A DNA stretch of 64,000 nucleotides from Caballeronia sordidicola (GTDB lineage: Bacteria > Pseudomonadota > Gammaproteobacteria > Burkholderiales > Burkholderiaceae). Numbering within the stretch: the first letter of the stretch is position 1; each line of letters opens with the position of its first letter. The notes under the pieces are model-generated. The model had not been told where the DNA came from, did no database searches, and saw nothing but the letters and a program-made list of their open reading frames with translations. The position numbers were made by a program, and so were the translations under genes. The stretch spans positions 62,001 to 126,000 of the forward strand of contig NZ_FCOC02000016.1 in the NCBI RefSeq assembly GCF_001544455.2. Direction: 5' to 3'. Below, piece after piece: positions 24,807-33,889 of the stretch.

Positions 24807-25250
24807 TCAGGACTTGCCTGGCCTGCCCGTCTTGACGGTTTCGACGGCGGCAACCGCAGCAGTAAGCTGTTCGATGTTCGCAGCCTCAAGTATGAGCAAT
24901 CCAGCCCGCAACAACTCACCTTTTTTCACATGCACGCCATTGGCGAGGCATTTTTGCTTGAGCGCCGCGATCTTTTCGTAATCGGATTTCGGCATGGTGA
25001 AACTGTCGCGCACGACTTTTTCCTTCTTCGCGCGCTTGTTTTTTTCTTGAGGAACAGACTCGGCCGGTGCGGCTTTCGTCTTCGATTTGGCAGGCGTCTT
25101 GGCGGCTTTCGCCTGAGCTTCAGTGGCGGCCTCTACCGCTTTCGTGCTCGCCTTGCGCTTGCTGACGCTGGCGGGAGCCGCGTCGACCGGCGTTGTGTCC
25201 GCAATGTCGGCGGCTTTCTTGCTCGAACTCTTCGTGGTGGATGTAAGCAT
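24807..25250 (-). CDS. Lys/Ala-rich hypothetical protein with histone-H1-like N-terminus
   Basis: This 147-residue protein has two parts. Residues 1-75 are low-complexity Ala/Lys/Thr/Ser/Pro with basic runs (KAAKTPAKSKTKAAPAES), resembling bacterial H1-like DNA-binding tails. Residues 80-147 (DSFTMPKSDYEKIAALKQKC, GVHVKKGELLRAGLLILEAA) look like a short helical domain. I know similar proteins in Burkholderiaceae only as hypothetical. ATG at 25250 follows an AGAC leader; a longer frame upstream is unlike protein. A nucleoid-related role is inference from composition. The AT-rich stretch at 25262-25295 may be its promoter. Confidence 0.72.
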   Translation of the reverse strand: MLTSTTKSSSKKAADIADTTPVDAAPASVSKRKASTKAVEAATEAQAKAAKTPAKSKTKAAPAESVPQEKNKRAKKEKVVRDSFTMPKSDYEKIAALKQKCLANGVHVKKGELLRAGLLILEAANIEQLTAAVAAVETVKTGRPGKS

Positions 25251-25487
25251 GAGGTCTCCAGAAAAATAATAGTACAAACAGTATATACGGTTTAATCGGG
25301 CATTCAAAAAAGTGGAATGGCGGCACTGTCTGCGCTGGATGGCCAGCTTTTCAGTCACGTTCCAGCTTCCCTGACTCGTCTTCCTCCGGATCCCGGCGCG
25401 GAATAAACCTTGGCGGTGGCGTGTTTCCTCATCAACTGCGCCGCCGCACGTGCGTGATTCGTGTTCCTTATCCATTGGGAGACCTCA

Positions 25488-27020
25488 ATGCCATATCGCC
25501 TCATTACCGATGAAATCCCGCCACCTACAGAGACGCCGCTCAACGCGCTGTATCGCCATGCATCCGCGCGACCCGATGCAATTGCATTGATCGCGGGCGA
25601 CGATGTCTGGACCTACGAGCATCTCGCGATCGATGTCGCCCGCCTGAGCAACGGACTGCGGCGCGCCGGAATCCTGCCGGGCGACCGCATCACGATGATC
25701 GTGAGGACGTCGCCCATGTACGCCGTTTTCCTGTTCGCGGCCATGATGACCGGCGCGATCGTGGCGCCGCTCAAGACGGAGTTCACGGCCGCGGAACTGA
25801 CTGAACTTCTGCGCGTGCAACGGCCCGCGGTCTTCATACACGAAGCGGATTTACAGGAGGTCGTGTCCCAGATCGATCCTGCCGTGCTCGGGCACACGAA
25901 GACCTTCGTGGCCGACGACCACGGCGCGCGTTCATGGCGTCATCTCATGGACGACGCGTCGAGAGAAGACGCTGTGCTTCCTGCGGATATCGACGCACCT
26001 TGCCTGCTGCTCGCAACGTCCGGCACGACCGGGCGGCCCAAGCTGGTGGCGTACAACCAGCGTGTCATATCGCATGTGGCGGGCGCGGCGAAGTCGTGGG
26101 CGCTGACCCACGACGCATGTGTCATCGGCAGCACGCCGGTCGCGCACGTCTCAGGTACGTTCGTGATGCTGGTGGCAATGATCAGCGGCTGCAGGGAGGT
26201 CCTGCTGAGCCGTTTCGATGCAGACGCAGTGCTCGATCTCATTGAGGAACATGCCGGCACTGCGATATTTCTGGCGCCGTTCCTTTGCATGCCGCTGGTC
26301 GAGGCGCAGCGCAAAAGGGCGCGTGATGTCCGTTCGCTTGAAGTCTGTGGCGTGGGCGGTGATGCATGCAGGGCGCACATTGCCGAAGCATTTGAAAGCA
26401 CGTTCGATATTCAATTGGAGAACACCTACGGCCTGACCGAATGCGTGGGCAGCACGGCATTCGGATACAACCGGCGGACATTACGAGGCGTGCCAGGACG
26501 CACGCAGCTCGTTGACAGAAACGGCGTTCAGGTCGGGCTGGGCGAGGTCGGCGAATTGCATCTGCGCGGCCCGAACCTGAGCCTTGGCTACTGGACCGGT
26601 CCGGGCGACATCATGAGCCACACGCGTGACGGATGGTTTCCGACCGGCGACCTGATGGTGGAAGACGCCGACTGTGATTACCGCTTCGTCGGCCGTTGCA
26701 AGGATTTGATTGTTAGTGATACGAACAAGATATCGCCAGTGGAAGTGGAAAACGTGCTGATCCAGCACGGGGCGGTGGCCGATGCAGCGGTGGCGGGCGC
26801 ACCGGACGAGACGTCAGGTCAGCGCGTGGTGGCGCTGGTCAAGCTGACGGACAAGTCGGCGCCGGCCGCCGCCGTGGCCGACGAAATCCTGCTCTGGATG
26901 AAGTCGCGACTTGCCGCATTCAAGCTGCCGGAGCAGGTCGTGATTGTCGATGCGATTCCGCGCAACGCGCTCGGCAAGATCGATCGCAATGAAGTGGCTC
27001 GAATCGCGACGCTGGTCTGA
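25488..27020 (+). CDS. acyl-CoA synthetase / AMP-dependent ligase (ANL superfamily)
   Basis: This 510-residue adenylate-forming enzyme has the P-loop LLATSGTTGRPKLVAYN (near residue 170), the aromatic motif NTYGLTECVG near 315, the hinge segment DGWFPTGDLMVEDADCDYRFVGRCKDLI near 390, and the C-terminal lysine in PRNALGKIDRNEV. It activates a carboxylate to acyl-AMP and then the CoA thioester. ATG at 25488 follows GGGAGACCTCA, so it is preferred to the frame start 27 bp upstream. It stands alone and ends 1 bp from the stop of the convergent molybdopterin enzyme. Substrate chain length cannot be read from sequence. Confidence 0.9.
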   Translation: MPYRLITDEIPPPTETPLNALYRHASARPDAIALIAGDDVWTYEHLAIDVARLSNGLRRAGILPGDRITMIVRTSPMYAVFLFAAMMTGAIVAPLKTEFTAAELTELLRVQRPAVFIHEADLQEVVSQIDPAVLGHTKTFVADDHGARSWRHLMDDASREDAVLPADIDAPCLLLATSGTTGRPKLVAYNQRVISHVAGAAKSWALTHDACVIGSTPVAHVSGTFVMLVAMISGCREVLLSRFDADAVLDLIEEHAGTAIFLAPFLCMPLVEAQRKRARDVRSLEVCGVGGDACRAHIAEAFESTFDIQLENTYGLTECVGSTAFGYNRRTLRGVPGRTQLVDRNGVQVGLGEVGELHLRGPNLSLGYWTGPGDIMSHTRDGWFPTGDLMVEDADCDYRFVGRCKDLIVSDTNKISPVEVENVLIQHGAVADAAVAGAPDETSGQRVVALVKLTDKSAPAAAVADEILLWMKSRLAAFKLPEQVVIVDAIPRNALGKIDRNEVARIATLV

Positions 27021-27021
27021 C

Positions 27022-29340
27022 TCAGGCCGCTTCCAGTTGCGTGACGGCGGAAGCCTTGAGCAACACCGGGATCGATTTCGACGTAGGCGTTCCCGCACCA
27101 TCGGCAACGCTTGACAACGGTACGAGCGGGTTTGTCTCAGGGTAATAAGCACCGAGACAACCGCGCGGAATGTCGTACGCGACCAGCAGGAAACCGTCGG
27201 CACGACGCTTCACGTGATCGTCCCAGACACTCGTGATGTCCACGCGCTGTCCCGCCTCGAAGCCGAGCATCTCGATGTCCAGCGCGTTCGCAAACAGCAC
27301 GCGGCGCTGGCCATACACGCCGCGATAGCGGTCATCCAGGCCATAGATGGTCGTGTTGTACTGATCGTGCGAGCGCGTGGTCATGAGCGTCATCAAACGT
27401 TCGCCATGCACATGACGCGCGCGATGAATCGGCGAATCCAGGTCGATGGAGTTCACGAGGAACTGCGCCTTGCCCGTTGGCGTATTCCACACCCGTTCGC
27501 GCGAAGCCACGCCAAGATGAAAACCGCCCGGCTGCTTCAGGCGTTCGTTGTAATTCTCGAAGCCGTCGATCACCTTCTCGATGCCGTCTCGAATCAGTGC
27601 ATAGTCGCTTGCATTCGCGAGCCAGTCCACTTTCTCGCTGCCGAGCGTTGCATGCGCCATGCGCGCCACAATCGCGATCTCCGACAACAGATTTGGCGAC
27701 GCCGGCCGGTTCATGCCGTACGAAATGTGGACCATGCTCATTGAATCTTCGACGCTGACGCCTTGCGGCACGCCGTTCTGCATGTCGATCTCGGTGCGTC
27801 CGAGCGTTGGCAAAATGAGCGCGTCGCGGCCGTGGACCAGGTGGCTGCGGTTGAGCTTGGTCGTGATGTGCACGGTGAGGTCGCACGAGCGCATCGCTTC
27901 CCAGACGCGCGGCGTGTCGGGCGTTGCAATCGAAAAATTGCCGCCCAGCCCGATGAAAACTTTCACATCGCCAGCGAGCATTGCTTCAATCGAACGCACC
28001 ACGTCATAACCGTGTTCGCGCGGCGGCTCGAAATCGTACGCGGCGCCAAGGCGATCCAGGAATTCCTGCGTGGGCCTTTCTTCAATCCCCACGGTCCGGT
28101 CGCCTTGCACGTTCGAATGGCCGCGCACCGGGCACAGTCCCGCGCCTAGCTTGCCAATGTTGCCGCGCATCATCATCAGGTTCGACAGGATCTGCACCGT
28201 CGGCACCGAATTCTTGTGCTGCGTGAGGCCCATGCCCCACGTTGAAATCACGGCGCGGCCGCGCACGTAGATATCGGCGAGCTGTAAAACGTCTTCAATC
28301 GGCACGCCGGATTCCGCGACGATAGCATCCCAGTTCTCGGCGCGAAGATCGTCCGCGAAGGCTTCGAAACCCACCGTATGCTCGGCGATGAAATCCACAT
28401 CCAGAACACGTTGCGTGCCTTGTTTCAGGGCTTCGTCGTCGAGTTCGATCACGCGCTTGGCCACGCCCTTGATCAGCGCGAAATCGCCGCCGATTTTCGG
28501 ACGGATGAACACGGAGCTGATTTTCGTGCTGCCGCCCGTCAACATTTCCACCGGATGCTGCGGACTCGCGAAACGTTCGAGGCCCCGTTCGCGCAGCGGG
28601 TTGATGGACACGATGGTCGCGCCACGCTTCGCGCATTCGCGCAGTTCGCCAAGCATGCGCGGATGGTTTGTCGCGGGATTCTGGCCGAATAACAGCAACG
28701 TGTCGGCATGCTCGAAATCCTCCAGCGTGACCGTTCCCTTGCCAACGCCGACCGTCACGGGCAAGCCGCGGCTCGTGGCTTCGTGGCACATGTTCGAGCA
28801 ATCGGGAAAGTTGTTGGTGCCGTACATGCGCACGAATAACTGATAAAGGAAAGCGGCTTCGTTGCTCGCGCGGCCCGATGTATAGAACGCGGCGCGGTCC
28901 GGGTTGTCGAGCCGGTTCAGATGACTGGCGATCAGCGCAAAGGCGTTGTCCCAGGAAATGGGCACGTAGCGGTCGCGGGAAGCATCGTAGACGAGTGGAT
29001 CGGTGAGACGTCCGTGCTGTTCCAGTTCGTAATCCGACTGCGCCATCAGCGCTTCGATCGTGTGGTCTTCGAAGAACGCAGGCGTGACGCGCTTGCTGGT
29101 GGATTCGGCGGCGACGGCCTTGACGCCGTTTTCGCAGAACTCGAACGTGGATGCATGCTCGCGATCCGGCCACGCGCAGCCGGGGCAGTCGAAGCCGTCA
29201 GGCTGGTTCTGGCCGAGAAGAACGCGGTAATTACCGCCGGAGACTTTTTCCTTGAGCAGGTTGATGGCGACGTACTTGAGCGCGCCCCAGCCAGCGGCCG
29301 GGTGCGTGTAGGGCTCGATGCGAGGTTCTGGCTTTTTCAT
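27022..29340 (-). CDS. YdeP/FdhF-like molybdopterin oxidoreductase
   Basis: This 772-residue protein is of the formate-dehydrogenase-H-like alpha subunit family (YdeP type). It has CPGCAWPDREH near residue 50, where classical enzymes bind [4Fe-4S]. The Mo-bis-MGD binding pattern follows (FPDCSNMCHEATSRGLPVTVGVGKGTVTLEDF, LLLFGQNPATNHPRM, STWGMGLTQHKNSV) and a C-terminal MGD domain with TTRSHDQYNTTIYG. No Tat signal or selenocysteine is present, so it is cytoplasmic. The frame opens 81 codons upstream, but ATG at 29340 (MKKPEPRIEPYTHPAAGWGA) is the conserved family start. A divergent MocR gene probably regulates it. Its reaction is unproven; YdeP is linked to acid resistance in E. coli. Confidence 0.9.
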   Translation of the reverse strand: MKKPEPRIEPYTHPAAGWGALKYVAINLLKEKVSGGNYRVLLGQNQPDGFDCPGCAWPDREHASTFEFCENGVKAVAAESTSKRVTPAFFEDHTIEALMAQSDYELEQHGRLTDPLVYDASRDRYVPISWDNAFALIASHLNRLDNPDRAAFYTSGRASNEAAFLYQLFVRMYGTNNFPDCSNMCHEATSRGLPVTVGVGKGTVTLEDFEHADTLLLFGQNPATNHPRMLGELRECAKRGATIVSINPLRERGLERFASPQHPVEMLTGGSTKISSVFIRPKIGGDFALIKGVAKRVIELDDEALKQGTQRVLDVDFIAEHTVGFEAFADDLRAENWDAIVAESGVPIEDVLQLADIYVRGRAVISTWGMGLTQHKNSVPTVQILSNLMMMRGNIGKLGAGLCPVRGHSNVQGDRTVGIEERPTQEFLDRLGAAYDFEPPREHGYDVVRSIEAMLAGDVKVFIGLGGNFSIATPDTPRVWEAMRSCDLTVHITTKLNRSHLVHGRDALILPTLGRTEIDMQNGVPQGVSVEDSMSMVHISYGMNRPASPNLLSEIAIVARMAHATLGSEKVDWLANASDYALIRDGIEKVIDGFENYNERLKQPGGFHLGVASRERVWNTPTGKAQFLVNSIDLDSPIHRARHVHGERLMTLMTTRSHDQYNTTIYGLDDRYRGVYGQRRVLFANALDIEMLGFEAGQRVDITSVWDDHVKRRADGFLLVAYDIPRGCLGAYYPETNPLVPLSSVADGAGTPTSKSIPVLLKASAVTQLEAA

Positions 29341-29478
29341 ATCATTTAACCGCGTGTGCAGGAGGCGTTGCGCCGATGACATCAAGACTACTGTGTTCCC
29401 AAAATCCGGCGGTACACAGAAAAATACATATACAAGGAGTACAGTTGGCAAACTCGTACGTTTTAGGCGATCTGTATC

Positions 29479-30912
29479 GTGATGCTTTACGAAAACCTTG
29501 CGGCTGAAGTCGAGGAAGCGGTGCGGCGCGGCGTATTCGCGGTTGGAGAGCGCGTGCCTTCGGTGCGCCAGGCGAGCACGCAATACGGCGTCAGCATCAA
29601 GACGGTCTTGCGCGCCTACGCGCTGCTGGAGAGCCGCGGCCTGCTCGAAACGCGCCCGCAGTCCGGCTATTTCGTGCGGGAAATGCCGGCGGCGAAGCCT
29701 GAGCCGCCTGCCGCATCTCAGCCGCCGCCGGTTGCGTCAACAGTCGATGTCAGCCGGCTCGTTCTGTCCACGCTGCGCTCCATCCGCTCGCACGACGCGA
29801 CCCCGCTCGGCTCGCCGTATCCGGATCCGTCGCTGTTTCCGTGGCGCAAGATCAATCAACTGGCGAACGCAATTGCACGAAGGCATTCGAGCTGGAATCT
29901 GATAGACGACCTGCCGCCTGGAAACCCCGAGCTGATCCGTCAGATTGCGCGGCGTTACGCGGAGAACGGCGTGCCCGTGGACCCGGACGAGATCGTCATC
30001 ACAGTCGGCGCAACCGAGGCCATCAACCTCAGCCTGCAGGCCGTGGCGAAACCCGGCGACACTGTCGCGGTCGAGTCGCCGACGTATTACGCCATGCTGC
30101 ACGCCATAGAACGCATGGGAATGCGCGCGATCGAAGTGCCGACGCATCCGGCCGAAGGCATCAATATCGACGCGCTGGCGAAGATCATCGGCGAGCATGA
30201 GATTGCGGCGTGCATGGTCATGCCCAACTTCCAGAATCCGCTGGGTTTCGTGATGTCCGACGCAAACAAGCAGCGCCTCGTCGAACTGCTTGCGGAGCAC
30301 GACATTCCGGTCATAGAAAACGATGTGTACCAGGAGCTTTATTACGGCGATGCACGCCCGTCGACCCTCAAGAACTTCGATAAGAACGGCCTCGTGCTGC
30401 ATTGCGCTTCGTTTTCGAAGAGCCTGACGGCTTCTTACCGGATCGGCTGGGCCATGCCGGGCCGTTACAGGCGGCAGGTGGAAAAGCTCAAGTTCCTGAA
30501 CACGCTGACCACGCCTTCAGTGCCGCAGGTGGCGGTGGCGGACTACTTGAAGCAGGGCGGCTACGATCATCATCTGCGTCACGTGCGCCGCATTTACCGG
30601 CAGCAGGCGCGCCTCATGATCGCGACTGTCCAGCGGTTTTTCCCCGCTGGCACGCAGACTTCCGGGCCGATGGGCGGCTACGTTCTATGGGTCGAGCTTC
30701 CAGGTGCAGTGGACTCCATGAAGCTCTACAAAGCGGCGCTCGAGCGCGGTATCACGATTGGTCCCGGGACCATGTTTTCATCGCGCGATGCGTTCCGCCA
30801 TTTCATTCGGCTCAACTACAGTTATCCTTGGAACACACAAACAGAAGCCGCGTTGAAAACGCTTGGCGAACTGGCCGCAAGCATGGCCGGCAGGAGACAG
30901 CATGAACGATGA
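29479..30912 (+). CDS. MocR-type regulator: GntR HTH fused to PLP-dependent aminotransferase domain
   Basis: This 477-residue protein has a winged helix at residues 5-75 (VRRGVFAVGERVPSVRQASTQYGVSIKTVLRAYALLESRGLLETRPQSGYFVRE) and a fold-type-I aminotransferase-like domain from about 110. That domain has PGNPELIRQIARRY, NFQNPLG and the PLP lysine in CASFSKSLTASYRIGW. MocR proteins use PLP aldimines as effectors. GTG 29479 or ATG 29482 could start it. It is divergent from the YdeP-like gene, with 138 bp between them that contain CTGTGT...ACACAG arms, a possible site. It overlaps a small winged-helix gene downstream by 11 bp. Confidence 0.92.
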   Translation: MMLYENLAAEVEEAVRRGVFAVGERVPSVRQASTQYGVSIKTVLRAYALLESRGLLETRPQSGYFVREMPAAKPEPPAASQPPPVASTVDVSRLVLSTLRSIRSHDATPLGSPYPDPSLFPWRKINQLANAIARRHSSWNLIDDLPPGNPELIRQIARRYAENGVPVDPDEIVITVGATEAINLSLQAVAKPGDTVAVESPTYYAMLHAIERMGMRAIEVPTHPAEGINIDALAKIIGEHEIAACMVMPNFQNPLGFVMSDANKQRLVELLAEHDIPVIENDVYQELYYGDARPSTLKNFDKNGLVLHCASFSKSLTASYRIGWAMPGRYRRQVEKLKFLNTLTTPSVPQVAVADYLKQGGYDHHLRHVRRIYRQQARLMIATVQRFFPAGTQTSGPMGGYVLWVELPGAVDSMKLYKAALERGITIGPGTMFSSRDAFRHFIRLNYSYPWNTQTEAALKTLGELAASMAGRRQHER

Positions 30913-31186
30913 AATCGATCCCGCGCTGATCGCGATTCTCACGCAATTGTGGCGCGCCGCGCAGGAGTCGCCCGCGCGGGCATGGTCGCTCGCGAAGTTA
31001 TCGAAGCAATCCGGTCTTCCGATGAGCAGTTTGCGCCGCCAGCTCACGGCGCTCTCGGACACAGGTTTGCTCGATACCACTCCGAGCGATGCTGGCGTGC
31101 CCGCAGTCGCATTGACCGAAGCTGGCAAGGAACTCTGTGCGGGATTGTTCGCAGAAGGCGTGCGGCCGGAGCCGGACGCCGGCTGA
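30902..31186 (+). CDS. small winged-helix DNA-binding protein next to MocR
   Basis: This 94-residue protein is essentially one winged-helix domain: SPARAWSLAKLSKQSGLPMSSLRRQLTALSDTGLLDTTPSDAGVPAVALTEAGKELCAGLF. It is most like MarR/ArsR-type readouts. ATG at 30902 lies inside the last codons of the MocR gene (11 bp overlap), which indicates translational coupling; the open frame runs further back only as MocR shadow. Small HTH proteins of this kind accompany YdeP-type oxidoreductase loci in Burkholderiaceae, so it probably co-regulates the divergent molybdoenzyme. No ligand-binding region is present. Confidence 0.82.
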   Translation: MNDEIDPALIAILTQLWRAAQESPARAWSLAKLSKQSGLPMSSLRRQLTALSDTGLLDTTPSDAGVPAVALTEAGKELCAGLFAEGVRPEPDAG

Positions 31187-31188
31187 AT

Positions 31189-31938
31189 TCAAGCCGCCAA
31201 AACATCCTTCGACTGAATCCGTTTCACGCCTGCTCGCGCCATGTTTTTCCACGCGGCGGCGAGCGATCCGTTGAGGTCGATGGCGCGCGTTGCATCTTCG
31301 ATCACGTATGCATTGAAGCCCGCCTTGCGGGCGTCCATTGCCGTCCACGCGACGCATAAATCAGTGGCAAGCCCGGTCACGAAGACCGTATCGATATGCC
31401 GCTGGTTCAGATATGCCGACAAGCCCGTCTGGGTCTTGTGATCCGCTTCTTCAAACGCGGAATAGCTGTCCATGTCCTTGTGATAGCCCTTGCGGATGAT
31501 GACTTGCGCTGTCGGCAGCTTGAGGTCCTTGTCGAGCGCGGCGTCCTCGGTGCCTTGCACGCAATGATCCGGCCACAGCACCTGCGTGCCATACGACAAT
31601 TGCGCCGTCTCGAACGGCTTCTTGCCCGGATGCGAACTCGCAAACGACGCGTGGCCCACCGTATGCCAGTCCTGCGTGATCACAATATTCTCGAACTTGC
31701 CGGCGAGTTCGTTGATCACGGGAACCACATCGGCACCGCCTTTCACAGGCAGCGTGCCGCCGTCGATAAAACAATTCTGCACGTCCACGACGATCAGCGC
31801 CGACTTGCTGCCCGGCCTGATGGCGCGGGCAGAGGCCGCAGCCGCGGCAAGAGCATTCAGGCTTCCCAATCCGAACAGATGAACCAGCCCGAATGCTGCA
31901 GCCGACTTGATCAACATCCTGCGATGGTTTTCTGCCAC
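31189..31938 (-). CDS. pncA: nicotinamidase/isochorismatase-family hydrolase with apparent Tat signal
   Basis: This 249-residue PncA-like enzyme has the catalytic triad in ALIVVDVQNCF (Asp), IIRKGYHKDMDSYSAF (Lys region) and VTGLATDLCVAWTAMDARKAG (Cys). The metal site is in TQDWHTVGHASFASSHPG. It converts nicotinamide to nicotinate in NAD salvage. Unusually, the N-terminus is ENHRRMLIKSAAAFGLVHLFG followed by an Ala-rich end, resembling a twin-arginine export signal. GTG at 31938 follows GGGGG at good spacing and gives that signal; an ATG at 31974 would add 12 residues. An exported nicotinamidase implies periplasmic nicotinamide hydrolysis. Confidence 0.85.
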   Translation of the reverse strand: MAENHRRMLIKSAAAFGLVHLFGLGSLNALAAAAASARAIRPGSKSALIVVDVQNCFIDGGTLPVKGGADVVPVINELAGKFENIVITQDWHTVGHASFASSHPGKKPFETAQLSYGTQVLWPDHCVQGTEDAALDKDLKLPTAQVIIRKGYHKDMDSYSAFEEADHKTQTGLSAYLNQRHIDTVFVTGLATDLCVAWTAMDARKAGFNAYVIEDATRAIDLNGSLAAAWKNMARAGVKRIQSKDVLAA

Positions 31939-32107
31939 GACGAATCCCCCAAGTCCGATCAGGAACCCAATCATAAAGCCGCCAAAACTATTTGAGCCTT
32001 CGTCCTGCTCAGCGCGATTTTCGAATGCCGCGCGTTTTTATAAACTGCTGCCGGACGAAGGATCGAATGGATCGAAACAGATCGAACAGCGCTTTGCAGG
32101 ATGAACA

Positions 32108-32530
32108 ATGAACGTGCAGATTCGGGAAATGGTGCTCGACGACTACGACGCGGTGCTTGCGTTATGGCGCGATACACCCGGCGTGGATATCCGGCCGGTA
32201 ACTGACAGTAGGGAAGGGATCGCACGGCTGCTCGCGAGGAACCCGGGGCTAAGCGTGGTGGTGATGAACGGCGACACACTTGTCGGCTGCGCGCTTGCGA
32301 GCCACGACGGCCGCCGCGGCTTCCTGCAGCACGTCGTGGTCGCGCCCGTTGCGCGCGGTCAGGGCGTGGCACGCACGATGATCGATATCTGTGTGGAGCG
32401 CTTGAGAGAAAACCACTTGGGATGGGTGCATCTGGACGTGGTTGCCGATAACGAAACAGCCAGCGTGTTCTGGCAAAAAGCTGGCTGGCATCCAGTCGAG
32501 ACGCTCACGCGGCTTTCACGCAAGCTCTAG
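32108..32530 (+). CDS. GNAT-family N-acetyltransferase
   Basis: This 140-residue GNAT domain has a beta-strand and core SVVVMNGDTLVGCALASHDGRRGFLQHVVVAPVARGQGVARTMIDICVERL, whose RGQGVA loop binds acetyl-CoA. The family end is DVVADNETASVFWQKAGWHPVETLTRLSRKL. It is cytoplasmic, and its acceptor is unknown. It starts MNVQIREM at 32108, 134 bp from the divergent nicotinamidase gene, and converges on the YeeE/YedE gene. Confidence 0.9.
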   Translation: MNVQIREMVLDDYDAVLALWRDTPGVDIRPVTDSREGIARLLARNPGLSVVVMNGDTLVGCALASHDGRRGFLQHVVVAPVARGQGVARTMIDICVERLRENHLGWVHLDVVADNETASVFWQKAGWHPVETLTRLSRKL

Positions 32531-32568
32531 GCTGCAGTGCATGCGCTGCGGCCTGAGACAACAGCGAA

Positions 32569-33783
32569 TCAGCACGCAGTGGGCTTGAGCCGCTCCACTT
32601 CCAGCCCGAACGCGGGACGCAGGCGCGTCCCGACAATATTGCCGAAGAACGCTGCAACGAGCCACAACCAGCCGTGCAGGCTGCCCGAAACAATGCCGCT
32701 GAAATACGCGCCGATATTGCAGCCGTAAGCGAGCCGTGCGCCATAGCCGAGCAGCAGGCCGCCGACAATCGCGGCGATCAGGGAGCGCAGCGGCACGCGC
32801 CATACCGGCGCATATCGGCCCGCGAGTCCCGCCGCCATCATGGCGCCGAGCACAATGCCAATATCCATCACGGATGTCACATCGCGCGAAACGGGCGCGG
32901 CGAGCGCCGCGGCGTTCGCCTTGCTTGCCCAATATGGCCAGCTCGCGACATCGAATCCAATGGCCGACGCCGCTTTGGCACCCCACAGCGCAAACGCCGA
33001 CGTAATGCCCCACGGCCGTCCGGAAAGCGCGAGCGTGGCGAAGTTTAGCAACGCGAGCGCAATTGCGCCGGCAACGAGCGGCCACGGTCCATGCAACCAC
33101 GGCGACGCGTGCGGTGCTTGCGTATGCGCGGCGACAAGCCGTCCATGCCGCCGCTTTTCGATCACCACGGTCAGCGCCGCAATCGCCGCGAACACTGCCC
33201 AGTTGAGCGCGAGCGCGGGACCCGCGCCAAGCGACTTGACAAGGGAAACGGGCTGAAAGGATGGCAACGCGGTCCAGAACGGCATATGCGCTGTTGCGAT
33301 CACCGAACCCACAATAAACGCCGCGAGCGTCACGATCATGCGTGTGCTGCCGCCGCCCACCGTATAGAGCGTGCCCGATGCGCAGCCGCCGCCTAGCTGC
33401 ATGCCAATACCGAATATGAATGCACCGACGACCACCGACGTTCCAGCCGGCGAAACAAGTCCGGTGACCGGCATGCCGAAAAGCGTTCCGGCCGCGAGCG
33501 CGGGAAAGAACAGCGCAACGCCCACCGCGAGCATGACCATTTGCGCGCGCAGGCCGGCGCCACGGCCATCGGCAATAAAGACGCGCCACGCTGACGTAAA
33601 GCCGAACGCGGCGTGATAAAGCGTGACGCCGAGCAGCGCGCCGACCAGATAAAGCGCGGCCTGGCGGCCGTTGACGGCTTGCGCGAGATACAGTGCGCCA
33701 GAAAGAATCAACAGCGCGGCAATGCCGAGCGGCTTGGGATCGACGCTAAAACGGCGCGATACCGGTGAGGCTAGATCGGACAT
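32569..33783 (-). CDS. YeeE/YedE-family sulfur-compound transporter (TsuA-like)
   Basis: This 404-residue integral membrane protein has about ten helices and the duplicated signature of the family: IFGIGMQLGGGCASGTLYTVGGG near residue 125 and YGARLAYGCNIGAYFSGIVSGS near 350. Each repeat holds the cysteine that in thiosulfate transporter TsuA lines the conduction path. It likely imports thiosulfate or another small sulfur species. No rhodanese/TusA-like partner gene is adjacent, which is less common. It fits the sulfur-scavenging character of the window but is unlinked to the tau genes. Confidence 0.9.
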   Translation of the reverse strand: MSDLASPVSRRFSVDPKPLGIAALLILSGALYLAQAVNGRQAALYLVGALLGVTLYHAAFGFTSAWRVFIADGRGAGLRAQMVMLAVGVALFFPALAAGTLFGMPVTGLVSPAGTSVVVGAFIFGIGMQLGGGCASGTLYTVGGGSTRMIVTLAAFIVGSVIATAHMPFWTALPSFQPVSLVKSLGAGPALALNWAVFAAIAALTVVIEKRRHGRLVAAHTQAPHASPWLHGPWPLVAGAIALALLNFATLALSGRPWGITSAFALWGAKAASAIGFDVASWPYWASKANAAALAAPVSRDVTSVMDIGIVLGAMMAAGLAGRYAPVWRVPLRSLIAAIVGGLLLGYGARLAYGCNIGAYFSGIVSGSLHGWLWLVAAFFGNIVGTRLRPAFGLEVERLKPTAC

Positions 33784-33889
33784 TCGATACTCCGCGAGAG
33801 GTTCGGCAAAACGAGCATTTTCTCGCGTTTAACGAATGCGCGCTGCTAAAGCTGCGCGGATCACACGCCTTTATCGCCTCCTCACCCGC

